DNA from: Cellulosimicrobium arenosum
Lineage (GTDB): Bacteria > Actinomycetota > Actinomycetes > Actinomycetales > Cellulomonadaceae
DNA length: 64,000 nt
NCBI RefSeq assembly: GCF_014837295.1
Contig: NZ_JACYHB010000003.1
Span: 62,001 to 126,000 of the forward strand
Reading direction: 5' to 3'
The notes beneath the pieces were generated by a model that was not told where the DNA came from, did not search any database, and saw only the letters and a list, made by a program, of their open reading frames with translations. Below, one piece after another: positions 51,496 through 61,216 of the stretch (its first letter is position 1; each line of letters starts with the position of its first letter). The translations under genes were made by a program, and so were the position numbers.

Positions 51496-51628
51496 CTCTG
51501 CTGCAACTCTCGCACCTACCCGACCCACCTGAGACGTTCCGCGCCACCAGCACGGCCGCGGCCCGTCGTCGGGCATCGACGCCCGCGGGTGGACGACCCC
51601 GCCGTCCGGCGGGAGAACGAGGACGTTC

Positions 51629-54600
51629 ATGAGAACCCCGTGGAAGCACGCGACCGTGGCCGGGGCCACGCTCGCGCTCGTCGTACCCCTCGGCGCGGTG
51701 GCCACCGCCCACGCCGCACCCGCCCCCACCGCGGTCGTCGCCGCGGCGGCGGCACCGGCCAACCTCGCGCTGCACCGGCCGATCGCGGCGTCGTCCGTCA
51801 CCCAGACCTACGTGGCGGGCAACGCGAACGACGGCGACGCGAGCTCGTACTGGGAGGGCGCGGGCGGGCAGTACCCGTCCGACCTGACCGTCGACCTCGA
51901 CGGCGACGCCGACCTGACCAAGGTCGTGGTCAAGCTGCCGCCGCCTGCCGTCTGGTCGACCCGGACCCAGACCTTCTCGGTGCTCGGCCGGATCGACGGC
52001 GCGAGCACGTTCAGCACGCTCAAGGCGTCGGCGACGTACACGTTCAACCCGTCGACGGGCAACGTGGTCGAGATCCCCGTGACCGCCGAGGCCTCCGACG
52101 TGCGCGTCGTCTTCACGGCCAACTCGGGCGCCGCCAACGGGCAGGTGTCCGAGCTCGAGGTGTGGGGGACCCCGGGCGACGACCCCACCGACCCCACCGA
52201 CCCGACCGACCCGACCGACCCCACCGGCACCAACTACGCGAAGAACCGGCCCGCCGTCGCGTCGTCGACCGAGTGGACGTACGCCGCCGCGAACGCGGTG
52301 GACGGGCAGACCGGCACGTACTGGGAGGGCGCGGGCGGGCAGTACCCGTCGACGCTCGACGTGTTGCTCGCCTCGCAGACCCAGCTCAGCCGCGTCACCG
52401 TGCGCGTCAACCCCGACGCCGCGTGGGGTGCGCGCACCCAGACGTTCTCCGTGTGGGGACGGTCGGGCACGGGCGCGTGGCAGGAGCTCAAGGCGTCCGC
52501 GGCCTACGCGTTCGCGCCGTCGAGCGGCAACACGCGCAGCGTCGACGTCACGGGCAGCGTCACCGACGTCCGCCTGCGGTTCACGGGCAACACCGGCGCG
52601 GGCAACGGCCAGGTCGCCGAGCTCGAGGTCTACGGCGCGCCCGCGCCCAACCCGAACCTCACGGTCGGTGCCGTGACCGCGAGCCCGGCTGCGCCCACGG
52701 AGAAGACCCCCGTGACCCTCACGGCCACGGTGCGGAACACGGGCGACCGGGCGTCGTCCGCCACGACGCTGGACGCGACGCTCGGTGGGACGAAGGTCGG
52801 CTCGGCAGCGGTGCCGGCGATCCAGCCTGGCGCGAGCGCCCAGGTCCAGGTCGCGGCGGGGACGCGCGGAGCCGGCGAGTACACGGTCGGCGCCGTCGTC
52901 GACCCGGCGAACACCGTCGTCGAGCAGGACGAGTCCGACAACGCGCACGTCAGCGCGACGAAGCTCGTCGTGAGCGAGGCCGCCGGCCCCGACCTCCAGG
53001 TCCTCGGCGTCGCACCGACGCCCGGCAACCCGGCCGTCGGTGCGAAGGTCTCGTTCTCGGTGCAGGTGAAGAACCGCGGCTCCGAGGCGGTGCCGGCAGG
53101 GTCGGTCACGCGCGTCGTCGTGGGCTCCACCACGCTGAACGGCACGACGCCGGCCGTGGCGGCCGGTGCGACCGTCACCGTCACGCCGAGCGGGACGTGG
53201 ACCGCGACCAACGGCGGGGCCACGGTCACGGCGATGGCGGACGCGACCGGCGTCGTCGCCGAGACGAACGAGGGCAACAACACCACGACGCAGTCGATCG
53301 TCGTCGGGCGCGGCGCGGCCTCGCCGTACACGACGTATGAGGCGGAGGACGGCCGGTACACCGGCACGCTGCTCCAGACGGACGCGGTGCGGACGTTCGG
53401 GCACACGAACTTCGGCACCGAGTCGTCGGGCCGCAAGTCCGTGCGCCTCGACTCGACCGGCCAGCACGTCGAGCTCACCTCGACCGTGGCGACCAACTCG
53501 ATCGTCGTGCGCAACGCGATCCCCGACGCCCCCGGCGGCGGCGGCCAGGAGAAGACGATCAGCCTCTACGCGGACGGCCAGTTCGTGCAGAAGCTCACGC
53601 TCTCCTCGAAGCACTCGTGGCTGTACGGGAACGTCGACGGGCCCGAGGCGCTGAGCAACACGCCGAGCGGCGACGCGCGTCGCGTGTTCGACGAGTCGCA
53701 CGCGCTCCTGCCGAGGTCGTTCCCCGCGGGCACCGTCTTCACGCTCCAGCGCGACGCCGGTGACGACGCCGCGTACTACGTCATCGACCTGGTCGAGCTC
53801 GAGCAGGTCGCGCCGCCCACGTCGAAGCCGGCCGGCTGCACGTCGATCACCGAGTACGGCGCGGTGCCGAACGACGGGCTCGAGGACACCGCCGCCATCC
53901 AGGCCGCGGTGACCGCGAACCAGGAGGGCGACATCGACTGCGTGTGGATCCCGGCGGGGCAGTGGCGCCAGGAGAAGAAGATCCTCACCGACGACCCGCT
54001 GAACCGCGGCATGCACAACCAGGTGGGCATCAGCCATGTCACGATCCGCGGCGCGGGCATGTGGCACTCGCAGCTCTACAGCCTCATCCAGCCCCAGGAC
54101 GCCCCGGGCATGATCAACCACCCGCACGAGGGCAACTTCGGGTTCGACATCGACGACAACGTCCAGATCTCCGACATCGCGATCTTCGGCTCCGGCCGGA
54201 TCCGCGGTGACAACGGCCAGCAGGAGGGCGGCGTCGGGCTCAACGGGCGTTTCGGCAAGGACACGAAGATCACCAACGTGTGGATCGAGCACGCGAACGT
54301 CGGCGTGTGGGTCGGGCGCGACTACACCAACATCCCCGAGCTCTGGGGGCCCGGTGACGGCGTCGAGTTCTCCGGCATGCGCATCCGCAACACCTACGCG
54401 GACGGCATCAACTTCAGCAACGGGACCCGCAACTCGCTCGTCTTCAACTCGTCGTTCCGCAACACGGGCGACGACGCGCTCGCCGTCTGGGCGAACCCGT
54501 ACGTCAAGGACCGGAACGTCGACATCGGGCACAGCAACGCGTTCCGCAACAACACGGTCCAGCTCCCGTGGCGTGCCAACGGCATCGCGATCTACGGCGG

Positions 54601-55057
54601 CTACGACAACTCGATCGAGAACAACCTGATCTCCGACACCATGAACTACCCCGGCATCATGCTGGCGACCGACCACGACCCCCTGCCGTTCTCGGGGACG
54701 ACGCTCATCGCCAACAACGGTCTGTACCGGACCGGCGGGGCGTTCTGGAACGAGGACCAGGAGTTCGGCGCGATCACGATCTTCCCGCAGACGCACGACA
54801 TCGTCGGCGTCACCATCCGCGACACGGACATCGTCGACTCGACCTACGACGGCATCCAGTTCAAGAACGGCGGCGGCAACATGCCCGACGTCAAGATCAC
54901 GAACGTCCGGATCGAGAAGTCCAACAACGGCTCCGGCATCCTCGCGATGGGCGGCGCCCGCGGCAACGCGATCCTGACGAACGTGACGATCACGAACTCG
55001 GCCGAGGGCGACGTAGAAAAGGAGCCAGGCTCCCAGTTCACGTTCTCGTCCGAGTAG
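51629..55057 (+). CDS. secreted GH87 alpha-1,3-glucanase (mutanase/mycodextranase)
   Basis: This 1142-residue exported enzyme has a signal peptide (about 1-29) and two discoidin-type domains (about 43-177 and 196-335, both with YWEGAGGQYPS), joined by a five-fold DPT linker. Two CARDB-type domains follow (about 340-440 and 448-560), then a carbohydrate-binding-like sandwich starting YTTYEAEDGRYTG (about 566-725) and a right-handed beta-helix (about 735-1142). Three aspartates, Asp925 (ADGINF), Asp948 and Asp949 (NTGDDALA), keep the 23/1 spacing of the GH87 catalytic triad. It should cut alpha-1,3-glucan of fungal walls or dental-type mutan. The protein lacks the two-Cys module of region 1. 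Confidence 0.9.
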   Translation: MRTPWKHATVAGATLALVVPLGAVATAHAAPAPTAVVAAAAAPANLALHRPIAASSVTQTYVAGNANDGDASSYWEGAGGQYPSDLTVDLDGDADLTKVVVKLPPPAVWSTRTQTFSVLGRIDGASTFSTLKASATYTFNPSTGNVVEIPVTAEASDVRVVFTANSGAANGQVSELEVWGTPGDDPTDPTDPTDPTDPTGTNYAKNRPAVASSTEWTYAAANAVDGQTGTYWEGAGGQYPSTLDVLLASQTQLSRVTVRVNPDAAWGARTQTFSVWGRSGTGAWQELKASAAYAFAPSSGNTRSVDVTGSVTDVRLRFTGNTGAGNGQVAELEVYGAPAPNPNLTVGAVTASPAAPTEKTPVTLTATVRNTGDRASSATTLDATLGGTKVGSAAVPAIQPGASAQVQVAAGTRGAGEYTVGAVVDPANTVVEQDESDNAHVSATKLVVSEAAGPDLQVLGVAPTPGNPAVGAKVSFSVQVKNRGSEAVPAGSVTRVVVGSTTLNGTTPAVAAGATVTVTPSGTWTATNGGATVTAMADATGVVAETNEGNNTTTQSIVVGRGAASPYTTYEAEDGRYTGTLLQTDAVRTFGHTNFGTESSGRKSVRLDSTGQHVELTSTVATNSIVVRNAIPDAPGGGGQEKTISLYADGQFVQKLTLSSKHSWLYGNVDGPEALSNTPSGDARRVFDESHALLPRSFPAGTVFTLQRDAGDDAAYYVIDLVELEQVAPPTSKPAGCTSITEYGAVPNDGLEDTAAIQAAVTANQEGDIDCVWIPAGQWRQEKKILTDDPLNRGMHNQVGISHVTIRGAGMWHSQLYSLIQPQDAPGMINHPHEGNFGFDIDDNVQISDIAIFGSGRIRGDNGQQEGGVGLNGRFGKDTKITNVWIEHANVGVWVGRDYTNIPELWGPGDGVEFSGMRIRNTYADGINFSNGTRNSLVFNSSFRNTGDDALAVWANPYVKDRNVDIGHSNAFRNNTVQLPWRANGIAIYGGYDNSIENNLISDTMNYPGIMLATDHDPLPFSGTTLIANNGLYRTGGAFWNEDQEFGAITIFPQTHDIVGVTIRDTDIVDSTYDGIQFKNGGGNMPDVKITNVRIEKSNNGSGILAMGGARGNAILTNVTITNSAEGDVEKEPGSQFTFSSE
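51846..51879 (+). repeat. 34-bp exact repeat, copy 1 (copy 2 at 52317-52350)
   Basis: Thirty-four bases beginning CGTACTGGGAGGGCGCGGGC recur exactly in the second discoidin domain (52317-52350), while flanking codons differ. They encode the YWEGAGGQYPS loop. Identity at silent positions suggests recent duplication or gene conversion between the two domains. Confidence 0.85.
52181..52225 (+). repeat. five 9-bp units encoding the DPT linker
   Basis: GACCC(C/G)ACC is repeated five times without gaps, encoding (Asp-Pro-Thr)5 between the two discoidin domains. The unit keeps the frame whatever the copy number, so the linker length can vary between strains. Confidence 0.85.
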
Positions 55058-55073
55058 CACCCACCCGCCGAGC

Positions 55074-55118
55074 ACGACCTGAGGGTCGCCAACCACCCGT
55101 TGGCGACCCTCAGGTCGT
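55074..55118. terminator. 20-bp-stem terminator shared by convergent genes
   Basis: Bases 55074-55093 and 55099-55118 form a perfect 20-bp stem with the 5-nt loop CACCC. It follows the GH87 stop by 16 nt. The right arm contains the last codons and the TGA (55112-55110) of the convergent MFS gene, so the terminator overlaps coding sequence on the other strand. Confidence 0.85.
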
Positions 55119-56399
55119 TCTCGCGGGCGGAGCGCCTCCGTCGTCGCTGAGCGATTCCGGGCTTGTTGTCGGGTTCGGGTTCGGGAACGTGCGGCGCGCG
55201 AGGAGGACCACGCCCAGCGCGCCGGCGACGAGCGCCGCCCCGACGAACGGCACGACGCCGAGCCCTACCCCGGCGAGGACCGCCCCGCCCAGCGCGGCAC
55301 CGCCCCCGATGCCGATGTTCGCCGTGGTGTTGACGAGCGCGCCGGTCATGTCCGGCGAGGCGCCGTGGGTGCGGATCGCCGAGGTCTGCAGGACCGAGGG
55401 CGCCGCGCCGAACCCGGTGCTCCACACGGCCGCGGCGACCAGCACCCCGACGATGCCGGGGAACGTCAGCCCGACGACGAGCATGCCGGCGCCGATCGTC
55501 GCGAGCGCGACGACGGCGGTGCGGCGCTGGTGCGAGTCCAGCCGGGCGGCTGCGTACGCCGTCCCGACGAGCCCGAGCGCGCCGAGCACGAGCAGCACCG
55601 GTCCGAGCGTCGACGCCCCCAGCCCGGCCGCGAGCAGCAGCACCGACACGTACGTGTACACCGTGTACTGACCCAGGAACGTCAGCCCGTTCACGGTGAC
55701 CGCGAGGGCGAGCGCCGTGCGCCGGGTCGACCGGGCGGCGTCCGCGGGCGGCGCCCCGCCCCCGGGGACCGGTGGGAGCACGACCGCGATCATCGCCGTC
55801 GCGAGGGCGCACACACCCGCGAGCACGAGGAACGCCGTGCGCCAGTCGGTGGCGGTCCCGAGCGCCGTCGACAACGGCACGCCCAGCACGAACCCCGCGG
55901 TCCCGCCCGCGGTGACCAGCGCGAGCGCCCGTCCGGTCAGGTAGGGGCGCACCAGGCGCGACGCGTACCCGATGCTCACCGAGAAGAACACCGCGTGCGC
56001 CACCCCGCCCAGGGACCGCGCCGCCGCGACGACCGCGAACGTCGGCGCGAACGCGACGAGCACGTTGCTCGCCGTGTAGATCACGAGCGTGGTCAGGAGC
56101 AGCCCCTTGCGCGGCAGCCGACGCGTCCCGAGCGTCAGCGGCACGGCGAGCACCGCCACCATGAACGCGTAGGCGGTGACGAGCAGGCCCGCGACGGACT
56201 CGGTGACACCGAGGTCGTCGCTGATCAGCGGGAGGAGCCCGACGGGCACCATCTCGGTGGTGATGGCGACGAACGTCGCGACGACGAGCGCCCCGATCCC
56301 ACCCGCGGCCCCGCGGATCGTGGCGGCCCGTGCATCGGCAGCACGGCCCGCGCCGACCGCGCCCCCCGCATCCGCCGGGTCCGCCCGGTCGGCCGTCAC
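55110..56399 (-). CDS. MFS transporter, DHA1 family
   Basis: This 429-residue protein has 12 predicted helices. The opening ALVVATFVAITTEMVPVGLLP and the motif-A region LGTRRLPRKGLLL match AraJ/Cmx-type sugar or drug efflux carriers. It begins at GTG 56399, overlapping the hydrolase stop (GTGA), so it is the second gene of an operon. The C-terminal codons lie in the terminator stem at 55099-55118. Confidence 0.88.
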   Translation of the reverse strand: MTADRADPADAGGAVGAGRAADARAATIRGAAGGIGALVVATFVAITTEMVPVGLLPLISDDLGVTESVAGLLVTAYAFMVAVLAVPLTLGTRRLPRKGLLLTTLVIYTASNVLVAFAPTFAVVAAARSLGGVAHAVFFSVSIGYASRLVRPYLTGRALALVTAGGTAGFVLGVPLSTALGTATDWRTAFLVLAGVCALATAMIAVVLPPVPGGGAPPADAARSTRRTALALAVTVNGLTFLGQYTVYTYVSVLLLAAGLGASTLGPVLLVLGALGLVGTAYAAARLDSHQRRTAVVALATIGAGMLVVGLTFPGIVGVLVAAAVWSTGFGAAPSVLQTSAIRTHGASPDMTGALVNTTANIGIGGGAALGGAVLAGVGLGVVPFVGAALVAGALGVVLLARRTFPNPNPTTSPESLSDDGGAPPARTT

Positions 56400-57277
56400 G
56401 CGGCGTGCCGGTCGAGCAGCTCGACGAGCCGGTCCAACGCCCGCGGCGCCTCGCGCAGCACGGAGATGTGCCCGCCCTGCGGGTCGAGCCACAGCTCGGC
56501 GCCCGGTACGTGCGCGGCGACCCAGCGCCCGTGCGTCGCCGGCACCACGGTGTCGCGGCCGCCGTGCAGGACCAGGGTGGGGACACCGACGTCGGGCACG
56601 GCGAACCCCCACGGGCGGACGTAGGCGAGGTCGTCGTCCGTCGCCGGGGCGGGACCGGCCGCGACCGCGGGCCCGACGACCGCGTCGAACCACGACCACT
56701 CCCCGTGCAGGGCGTCCAGGTCGCCGGGGGTGAACTCCATGTCGTCCTGCCAGTCCGACGCCGCGAGCGCCTCCTTCTCCGCGCGACCTGCCACGGCCGC
56801 GCGCAGGGACGTCACGCCCGACGGCGCCATGCCGGCGAACCAGTCGAAGCCCTCGGCGGTGGCCGTGACGTACGGCGCGAGGCACCCGCCGACGATCGCG
56901 CCCGTCACCCGCTCGCCCAGCAGCGCCGCGCACGCGAGCGCGTGCGGCCCGCCGCCGGAGTGCCCCATGACCGCGACCTGATCGACGGCCAGCGCGTCGA
57001 GGACCGCGGCGACGTCGTCCGCGGCGGACCCGACGGAGCGGTCCGGGTGGGGCGTCGACCCGCCGTACCCCGGCCGGTCGTAGGCGACCCACCGGATCCC
57101 GAGCCTGTCCGCGACGTCGAACAGCGGGGCGGGCGGCAGGCCGATGTTCGGCGTCCCGTGGTGCCAGACGACGGTCACCGCCTCGGTCCCCGGCGACCGG
57201 CCCTGCGGGGGCCGGTCGTACGCGTGCAGCACGCGCCCGTCCGCGGTCGTCACGTCGCGCTCGGTCACGTCGGTCAT
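56396..57277 (-). CDS. alpha/beta-hydrolase
   Basis: This 293-residue protein has the nucleophile elbow GHSGGG (Ser near 101), oxyanion region HHGTPNIG, acid in LHGGRDTVVP and catalytic His in DPQGGHIS. It is cytosolic. ATG 57277 has GAGGAGAGG upstream. The pairing with an efflux carrier suggests hydrolysis and export of a toxic ester or lactone; the substrate is unknown. Confidence 0.9.
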   Translation of the reverse strand: MTDVTERDVTTADGRVLHAYDRPPQGRSPGTEAVTVVWHHGTPNIGLPPAPLFDVADRLGIRWVAYDRPGYGGSTPHPDRSVGSAADDVAAVLDALAVDQVAVMGHSGGGPHALACAALLGERVTGAIVGGCLAPYVTATAEGFDWFAGMAPSGVTSLRAAVAGRAEKEALAASDWQDDMEFTPGDLDALHGEWSWFDAVVGPAVAAGPAPATDDDLAYVRPWGFAVPDVGVPTLVLHGGRDTVVPATHGRWVAAHVPGAELWLDPQGGHISVLREAPRALDRLVELLDRHAA

Positions 57278-57403
57278 GGCCTCTCCTCGTCCGGTGGCAG
57301 GGTGGACCGGACGGACCGGCCGCACTCATCGTGCCGCAGTCCGAGCGTGGACCGGGTGGCGACCGCCGGACCCTGGGTCCGCGCCGGCCGCGCACCCGGC
57401 GGC

Positions 57404-58921
57404 TCACGCCTTGCGCTGAGCGGTGGAGCGCGCCTCGTTCGCCTGGTGCGCCGCCTTCGGATCGAGCTCGTCCGCCTTCGCGTGCACACCCTCCTCGACG
57501 GCCCGACCCAGCGCGTCGTCCACCGAGCGCCAGTACGCGAACGCACGCTCGAGCACCGGCCGGCTGACCCCGTTGAGCAGGTGGCCGACGATGTTCTCCA
57601 CCAGCCGCGCCCGCGCCGCGTCGTCCATCACGTCGCGCACCAGCGTCCCGGCCTGCACGAAGTCGTCGTCCTGCTCGTGCGGCACGTACGCGGCGCGCAC
57701 CATCTCGCCGTCGGACTCCCAGCCACGCTCGGCGTCGAGCGCGCCGCCGTCGGCGTACGGACCGCCGTACGAGTTCGGCGCGTAGACCGGGTCGCCCGGG
57801 TTCTCGTGCCGACCCGCGCCGTCCTTGAGATAGGACCGGACCGGGACGTGCGGGCGGTTGACCGGCACCTCGGTGTAGTTGACGCCGAGCCGTGCGCGGT
57901 GGGCGTCGGCGTAGGAGAACATGCGCCCGAGCAGCATCTTGTCCGGGCTGACGCCGATCCCCGGGACGAGGTTGCTCGGGGAGAACGCCGCCTCCTCGAT
58001 CTGGGTGAAGTAGTTGCTCGGGTTGCGGTCGAGCGTCATGCGGCCGACCTCGATCAGCGGGTAGTCGCCGTGCGGCCACACCTTCGTGAGGTCGAACGCG
58101 TTGAACCGGTAGGTCTTCGCGTCCTCGTACGGCATCACCTGCATGTAGAGCGTCCAGCTGGGAGGGTCGCCCGCCGCGATGTGCTCCCACAGATCGCGGA
58201 CGTGGTAGTCCGTGTCCATCGAGGTCATCTGGTCACCCTCGTCCTGCGTGAAGAACTCGATGCCCTGGTCGGTGTGGAAGTGGTACTTCACCCAGAACCG
58301 TTCGCCCGACGCGTTGACCCACTGGTAGGCGTGGCTGGAGTAGCCGTTCATGTGCCGCCACGAGCGCGGGATGCCGCGGTCACCCATCAGCCAGGTCACC
58401 TGGTGGGCGGACTCGGGGGAGAGGGTCCAGAAGTCCCACTGCATGTCGTGGTCGCGCAGGTTGTTGTCGGCACGGCGCTTCTGGGACCGGATGAAGGCCT
58501 GGAACTTCATCGGGTCCCGGACGAAGAAGACGGGGGTGTTGTTGCCGACCATGTCGTAGTTGCCCTCGTCGGTGTAGAAGCGCAGGGCGAAGCCGCGCGG
58601 GTCGCGCCACGTGTCGGGGCTGCCGAGCTCACCGGCGACCGTGGAGAACCGGGCGAGCATCTCGGTCGTGCGGCCCGGCTGGAACATGTCGGCCCGGGTG
58701 TAGGCGCTGACGTCGTGGGTGACCTCGAAGCGGCCGAACGCGCCGCCGCCCTTCGCGTGCGGCTGGCGTTCCGGCACCTTCTCCCGGTTGAACCCGGCCA
58801 TCTGCTCGATCAGGTGATGGTCGTGCAGCACGATCGGGCCGCTCGGGGAGACGGTGAGGGAGTGCTCGTCGCTGGCGGCAGGAGCGCCGTTGGTGGAGGT
58901 GGACCGTGGGTCGCTGCTCAT
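57404..58921 (-). CDS. katA: monofunctional heme catalase
   Basis: This 505-residue small-subunit catalase has distal His55 ([13 protein letters not shown]), the Asn of GNNTP (127-128) and the heme-ligand Tyr in [14 protein letters not shown]. It degrades hydrogen peroxide in the cytosol. The C-terminal helices ([20 protein letters not shown]) are complete. The ATG is preceded by GAGGGG. A TACGTT -10-like element lies about 40 nt upstream. It has no neighbouring furA or oxyR gene. Confidence 0.95.
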   Translation of the reverse strand: MSSDPRSTSTNGAPAASDEHSLTVSPSGPIVLHDHHLIEQMAGFNREKVPERQPHAKGGGAFGRFEVTHDVSAYTRADMFQPGRTTEMLARFSTVAGELGSPDTWRDPRGFALRFYTDEGNYDMVGNNTPVFFVRDPMKFQAFIRSQKRRADNNLRDHDMQWDFWTLSPESAHQVTWLMGDRGIPRSWRHMNGYSSHAYQWVNASGERFWVKYHFHTDQGIEFFTQDEGDQMTSMDTDYHVRDLWEHIAAGDPPSWTLYMQVMPYEDAKTYRFNAFDLTKVWPHGDYPLIEVGRMTLDRNPSNYFTQIEEAAFSPSNLVPGIGVSPDKMLLGRMFSYADAHRARLGVNYTEVPVNRPHVPVRSYLKDGAGRHENPGDPVYAPNSYGGPYADGGALDAERGWESDGEMVRAAYVPHEQDDDFVQAGTLVRDVMDDAARARLVENIVGHLLNGVSRPVLERAFAYWRSVDDALGRAVEEGVHAKADELDPKAAHQANEARSTAQRKA

Positions 58922-59038
58922 GGGTGGTGACCCCTCGCTCGAAGAGACGTGCGGACCCGTCCAACGTAGGAGCGTGCCCGGGAGCTCGCGAGACGGGAGC
59001 GCGGTCGAGCAGCAGGGCGGCCGTGGGAGGCTGGGCGG

Positions 59039-59689
59039 GTGCGTGCGGAACCGGTGACCGAGGCCGTCCTCGTCGAACGGGTCGTCGACCTCGTGCTCGG
59101 ATCGCGCGCCTCCCGGTCCGCCCGGGACCCTGCCCGCGGCGTCGTCCGCGTGCTCGTCGACGGCCACCCGACGACGCACCCCGAGGCGCTCGCGGACGCG
59201 CTGGTCGCACCCCTGCGCGCGGCCGGACGGCCGGCCGCGCGAATCCGCGTCGCGGACTTCTGGCGCCCTGCGTCGCTCCGGCTGGAGCGTGGGCGCGAGG
59301 ACCCGGACGCCCTCCTCGACGACCGGATCGACGTCTCGGGCCTGAACCGTGAGGTGCTCGACGCCGTCGGGCCGGGCGGGTCCGGGCGCTACCTGCCGAG
59401 CCTGCGCGACCCCGTCACCGACCGCGCCACCCGCGCCGGCTACGTCGAGGCGGAGCCGGGTCTGGTCGTCGTGCTCGCCGGGTCGCTCGCCCTGGGCCGA
59501 GGGCTCGCGACCGACCTGGCCGTGCACCTCGCCGTCCGGCCCGCGACGCTCGAGCGCCGCACCGCGCCCGACGACGCGTGGTCCCTCGCCGCGTACGCGC
59601 GCTACGAGCAGGAGACGCGCCCGCAGGAGGTGGCGGACGTCGTCGTGCGGGTCGACGACGCCCGCCGCCCCGCGATGGTGGTGCGCTGA
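59039..59689 (+). CDS. uridine-kinase-like protein lacking the P-loop
   Basis: This 216-residue protein follows the length and C-terminal pattern of actinobacterial uridine/nucleoside kinase-like proteins ([20 protein letters not shown], then [20 protein letters not shown]). However, the Walker A position reads [16 protein letters not shown], with no G-x4-GK[ST]. ATP binding in the normal way is therefore unlikely, and it may be a degenerate or regulatory relative. GTG 59039 has GGGAGG eight bases upstream. It is not frameshifted. Confidence 0.72.
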   Translation: MRAEPVTEAVLVERVVDLVLGSRASRSARDPARGVVRVLVDGHPTTHPEALADALVAPLRAAGRPAARIRVADFWRPASLRLERGREDPDALLDDRIDVSGLNREVLDAVGPGGSGRYLPSLRDPVTDRATRAGYVEAEPGLVVVLAGSLALGRGLATDLAVHLAVRPATLERRTAPDDAWSLAAYARYEQETRPQEVADVVVRVDDARRPAMVVR

Positions 59690-59730
59690 CGGGCTGCTGA
59701 CACGGACGCGGCCCCGGGGCGGGCGGCGGC

Positions 59731-60213
59731 TCAGCGGGGCAGGTGCTGCTCCACGAGCTCGACGACGGCCGGGTCGTCGGGCAGCGTGCGGGGCCGGAAC
59801 CGGTGCACCTCGCCACCGGGCAGCACGAGGAACTTCTCGAAGTTCCACGTGACACGACCGGCCTTGCCGTCCGCGTCGGGCGTCTTCTTCAGCTCGGTGT
59901 ACAGCGGGTGGGCGTGCCGGCCGTTGACGCGCACACGGTCCACGACGGGGAACGTCACGCCGTAGGTCGTGGAGCAGAACTCCTGGACCGCCTCGTTGCT
60001 GCCCAGCTCCTGCAGGAACTGGTTGCTCGGGAACCCGACGACCTGGAACCCGCGCTCGCCGTACAGCTTCTGCATCGACTCGAGCGTCGCGTACTGGGGT
60101 GCGAGGCCGCACCGGGACGCGACGTTGACGACCATCACGACGTCGTCGCGGTGCTCCCCGAGCGTGTGCGTGGAACCGTCCATCGCCTGGAACGGGATGT
60201 CGTAGAGACCCAT
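59731..60213 (-). CDS. glutathione-peroxidase-family thiol peroxidase
   Basis: This 160-residue protein has the peroxidatic cysteine Cys35 in [11 protein letters not shown], the Gln in FPSNQF and the Trp in VTWNFEKF. Bacterial cysteine forms use thioredoxin or mycothiol-linked reductants rather than glutathione. It lies near the catalase gene. On the minus strand CAGGAT sits six bases before ATG 60213, so the transcript may be leaderless. Confidence 0.93.
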   Translation of the reverse strand: MGLYDIPFQAMDGSTHTLGEHRDDVVMVVNVASRCGLAPQYATLESMQKLYGERGFQVVGFPSNQFLQELGSNEAVQEFCSTTYGVTFPVVDRVRVNGRHAHPLYTELKKTPDADGKAGRVTWNFEKFLVLPGGEVHRFRPRTLPDDPAVVELVEQHLPR

Positions 60214-60278
60214 CTGCGCATCCTGCCACGCCCTCCTGACCTCACTTCTCGGCGGCGGCGGGGGGTTACGGTGCGAGC

Positions 60279-61121
60279 ATGCGGATCGACGGCACGGTGG
60301 CGCTGGTGACGGGTGGGGCGTCCGGGCTGGGCCGTGCGACGGCGCAGGACCTCGTCGCGGCCGGTGCGCGCGTCGTGGTCGCCGACCTGGCGTCCTCCGA
60401 CGGCGCAGCGGTCGCGGACGCGCTGGGGGACTCGGCGCGGTTCGTCCCCACGGACGTCACGGTGCCCGACGACGTCGCTCGCGCCCTCGACGTCGCCGAC
60501 GACCTGGGTGGGGCGCGGGTCGTGGTGAGCTGCGCCGGGATCGTGCTCGCGCAACGGGTGGTCGGCAAGCGCGGTGTGCACCCGCTCGACGCGTTCCGGC
60601 GCGTCGTCGACGTCAACCTCGTCGGGACGTTCGACGTCGTGAGCCGCGCCGTCGAACGCATGCTCGCGCTCGACCCGCTGCCCGACGCCGACGACGCCGA
60701 CGACTCCGCCGACTCCGCCGGCCCCGGCGCGCCGGACGCGCCGGACGCGCCGGACGGGCCGGGGGAGGAGCGGGGCGTCGTGGTCCAGACCGCGTCGGTC
60801 GCGGCGTACGACGGGCAGGTCGGCCAGGCGGCGTACGCGGCGTCGAAGGGCGGTGTCGCCGCACTGACGCTGCCGCTCGCGCGCGACCTCGCCCAGCACC
60901 GCATCCGCGTCATGACCATCGCGCCGGGGATCTTCCGTACCCCGATGATGGCGTCCCTGCCCGCGGCGGCACAGGAGTCCCTCGCCGCCCAGGTGCCGCA
61001 CCCGAGCCGCCTCGGTCGCCCGGACGAGTACGCGCGGCTCGTGCGCGCGATCGTCGAGAACCCGATGCTCAACGGCGAGGTGATCCGTCTCGACGGCGCC
61101 GTGCGCATGGCGCCACGCTGA
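60279..61121 (+). CDS. SDR, 3-hydroxyacyl-CoA dehydrogenase type 2-like
   Basis: This 280-residue protein has TGGASGLG (about 11-18), catalytic Ser in TASVAAYDG and YAASK, and the HSD10-like C-terminus [17 protein letters not shown] 35-residue acidic/Pro insertion (about 130-165) interrupts the helix before the catalytic strand; it includes a nine-base repeat (60729-60755). TACGGT lies six bases before ATG, suggesting a leaderless transcript. Confidence 0.88.
   Translation: MRIDGTVALVTGGASGLGRATAQDLVAAGARVVVADLASSDGAAVADALGDSARFVPTDVTVPDDVARALDVADDLGGARVVVSCAGIVLAQRVVGKRGVHPLDAFRRVVDVNLVGTFDVVSRAVERMLALDPLPDADDADDSADSAGPGAPDAPDAPDGPGEERGVVVQTASVAAYDGQVGQAAYAASKGGVAALTLPLARDLAQHRIRVMTIAPGIFRTPMMASLPAAAQESLAAQVPHPSRLGRPDEYARLVRAIVENPMLNGEVIRLDGAVRMAPR
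60729..60755 (+). repeat. three tandem 9-bp units in the SDR insertion
   Basis: GCGCCGGAC is repeated three times, coding for APD units within a low-complexity insertion. The unit keeps the frame, so copy number changes would not disrupt the gene. Confidence 0.85.
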
Positions 61122-61216
61122 TCGGGTGGTCCACCATCCGAGGCACGTCCGGGTCGCGGCGCGGAGCCTGGCACCATGGAGGCCCCGCCACGCACGAAGA
61201 GGACGACCGAGAGCCC

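Noticed and set aside
51468-51496. TTGACA as -35 of the GH87 gene
   Set aside because: No -10-like hexamer lies 16-18 bp downstream; TTGACG/TAACGT at 51415-51444 is a better fit.
52181-52225. Possible phase-variation tract
   Set aside because: The unit is 9 bp, so copy-number change alters linker length but never the frame.
49913-55096. 1727-codon open frame on the minus strand opposite GH87 and transporters
   Set aside because: Composition is that of a GC-frame shadow; the plus-strand genes have clear domains and catalytic residues.
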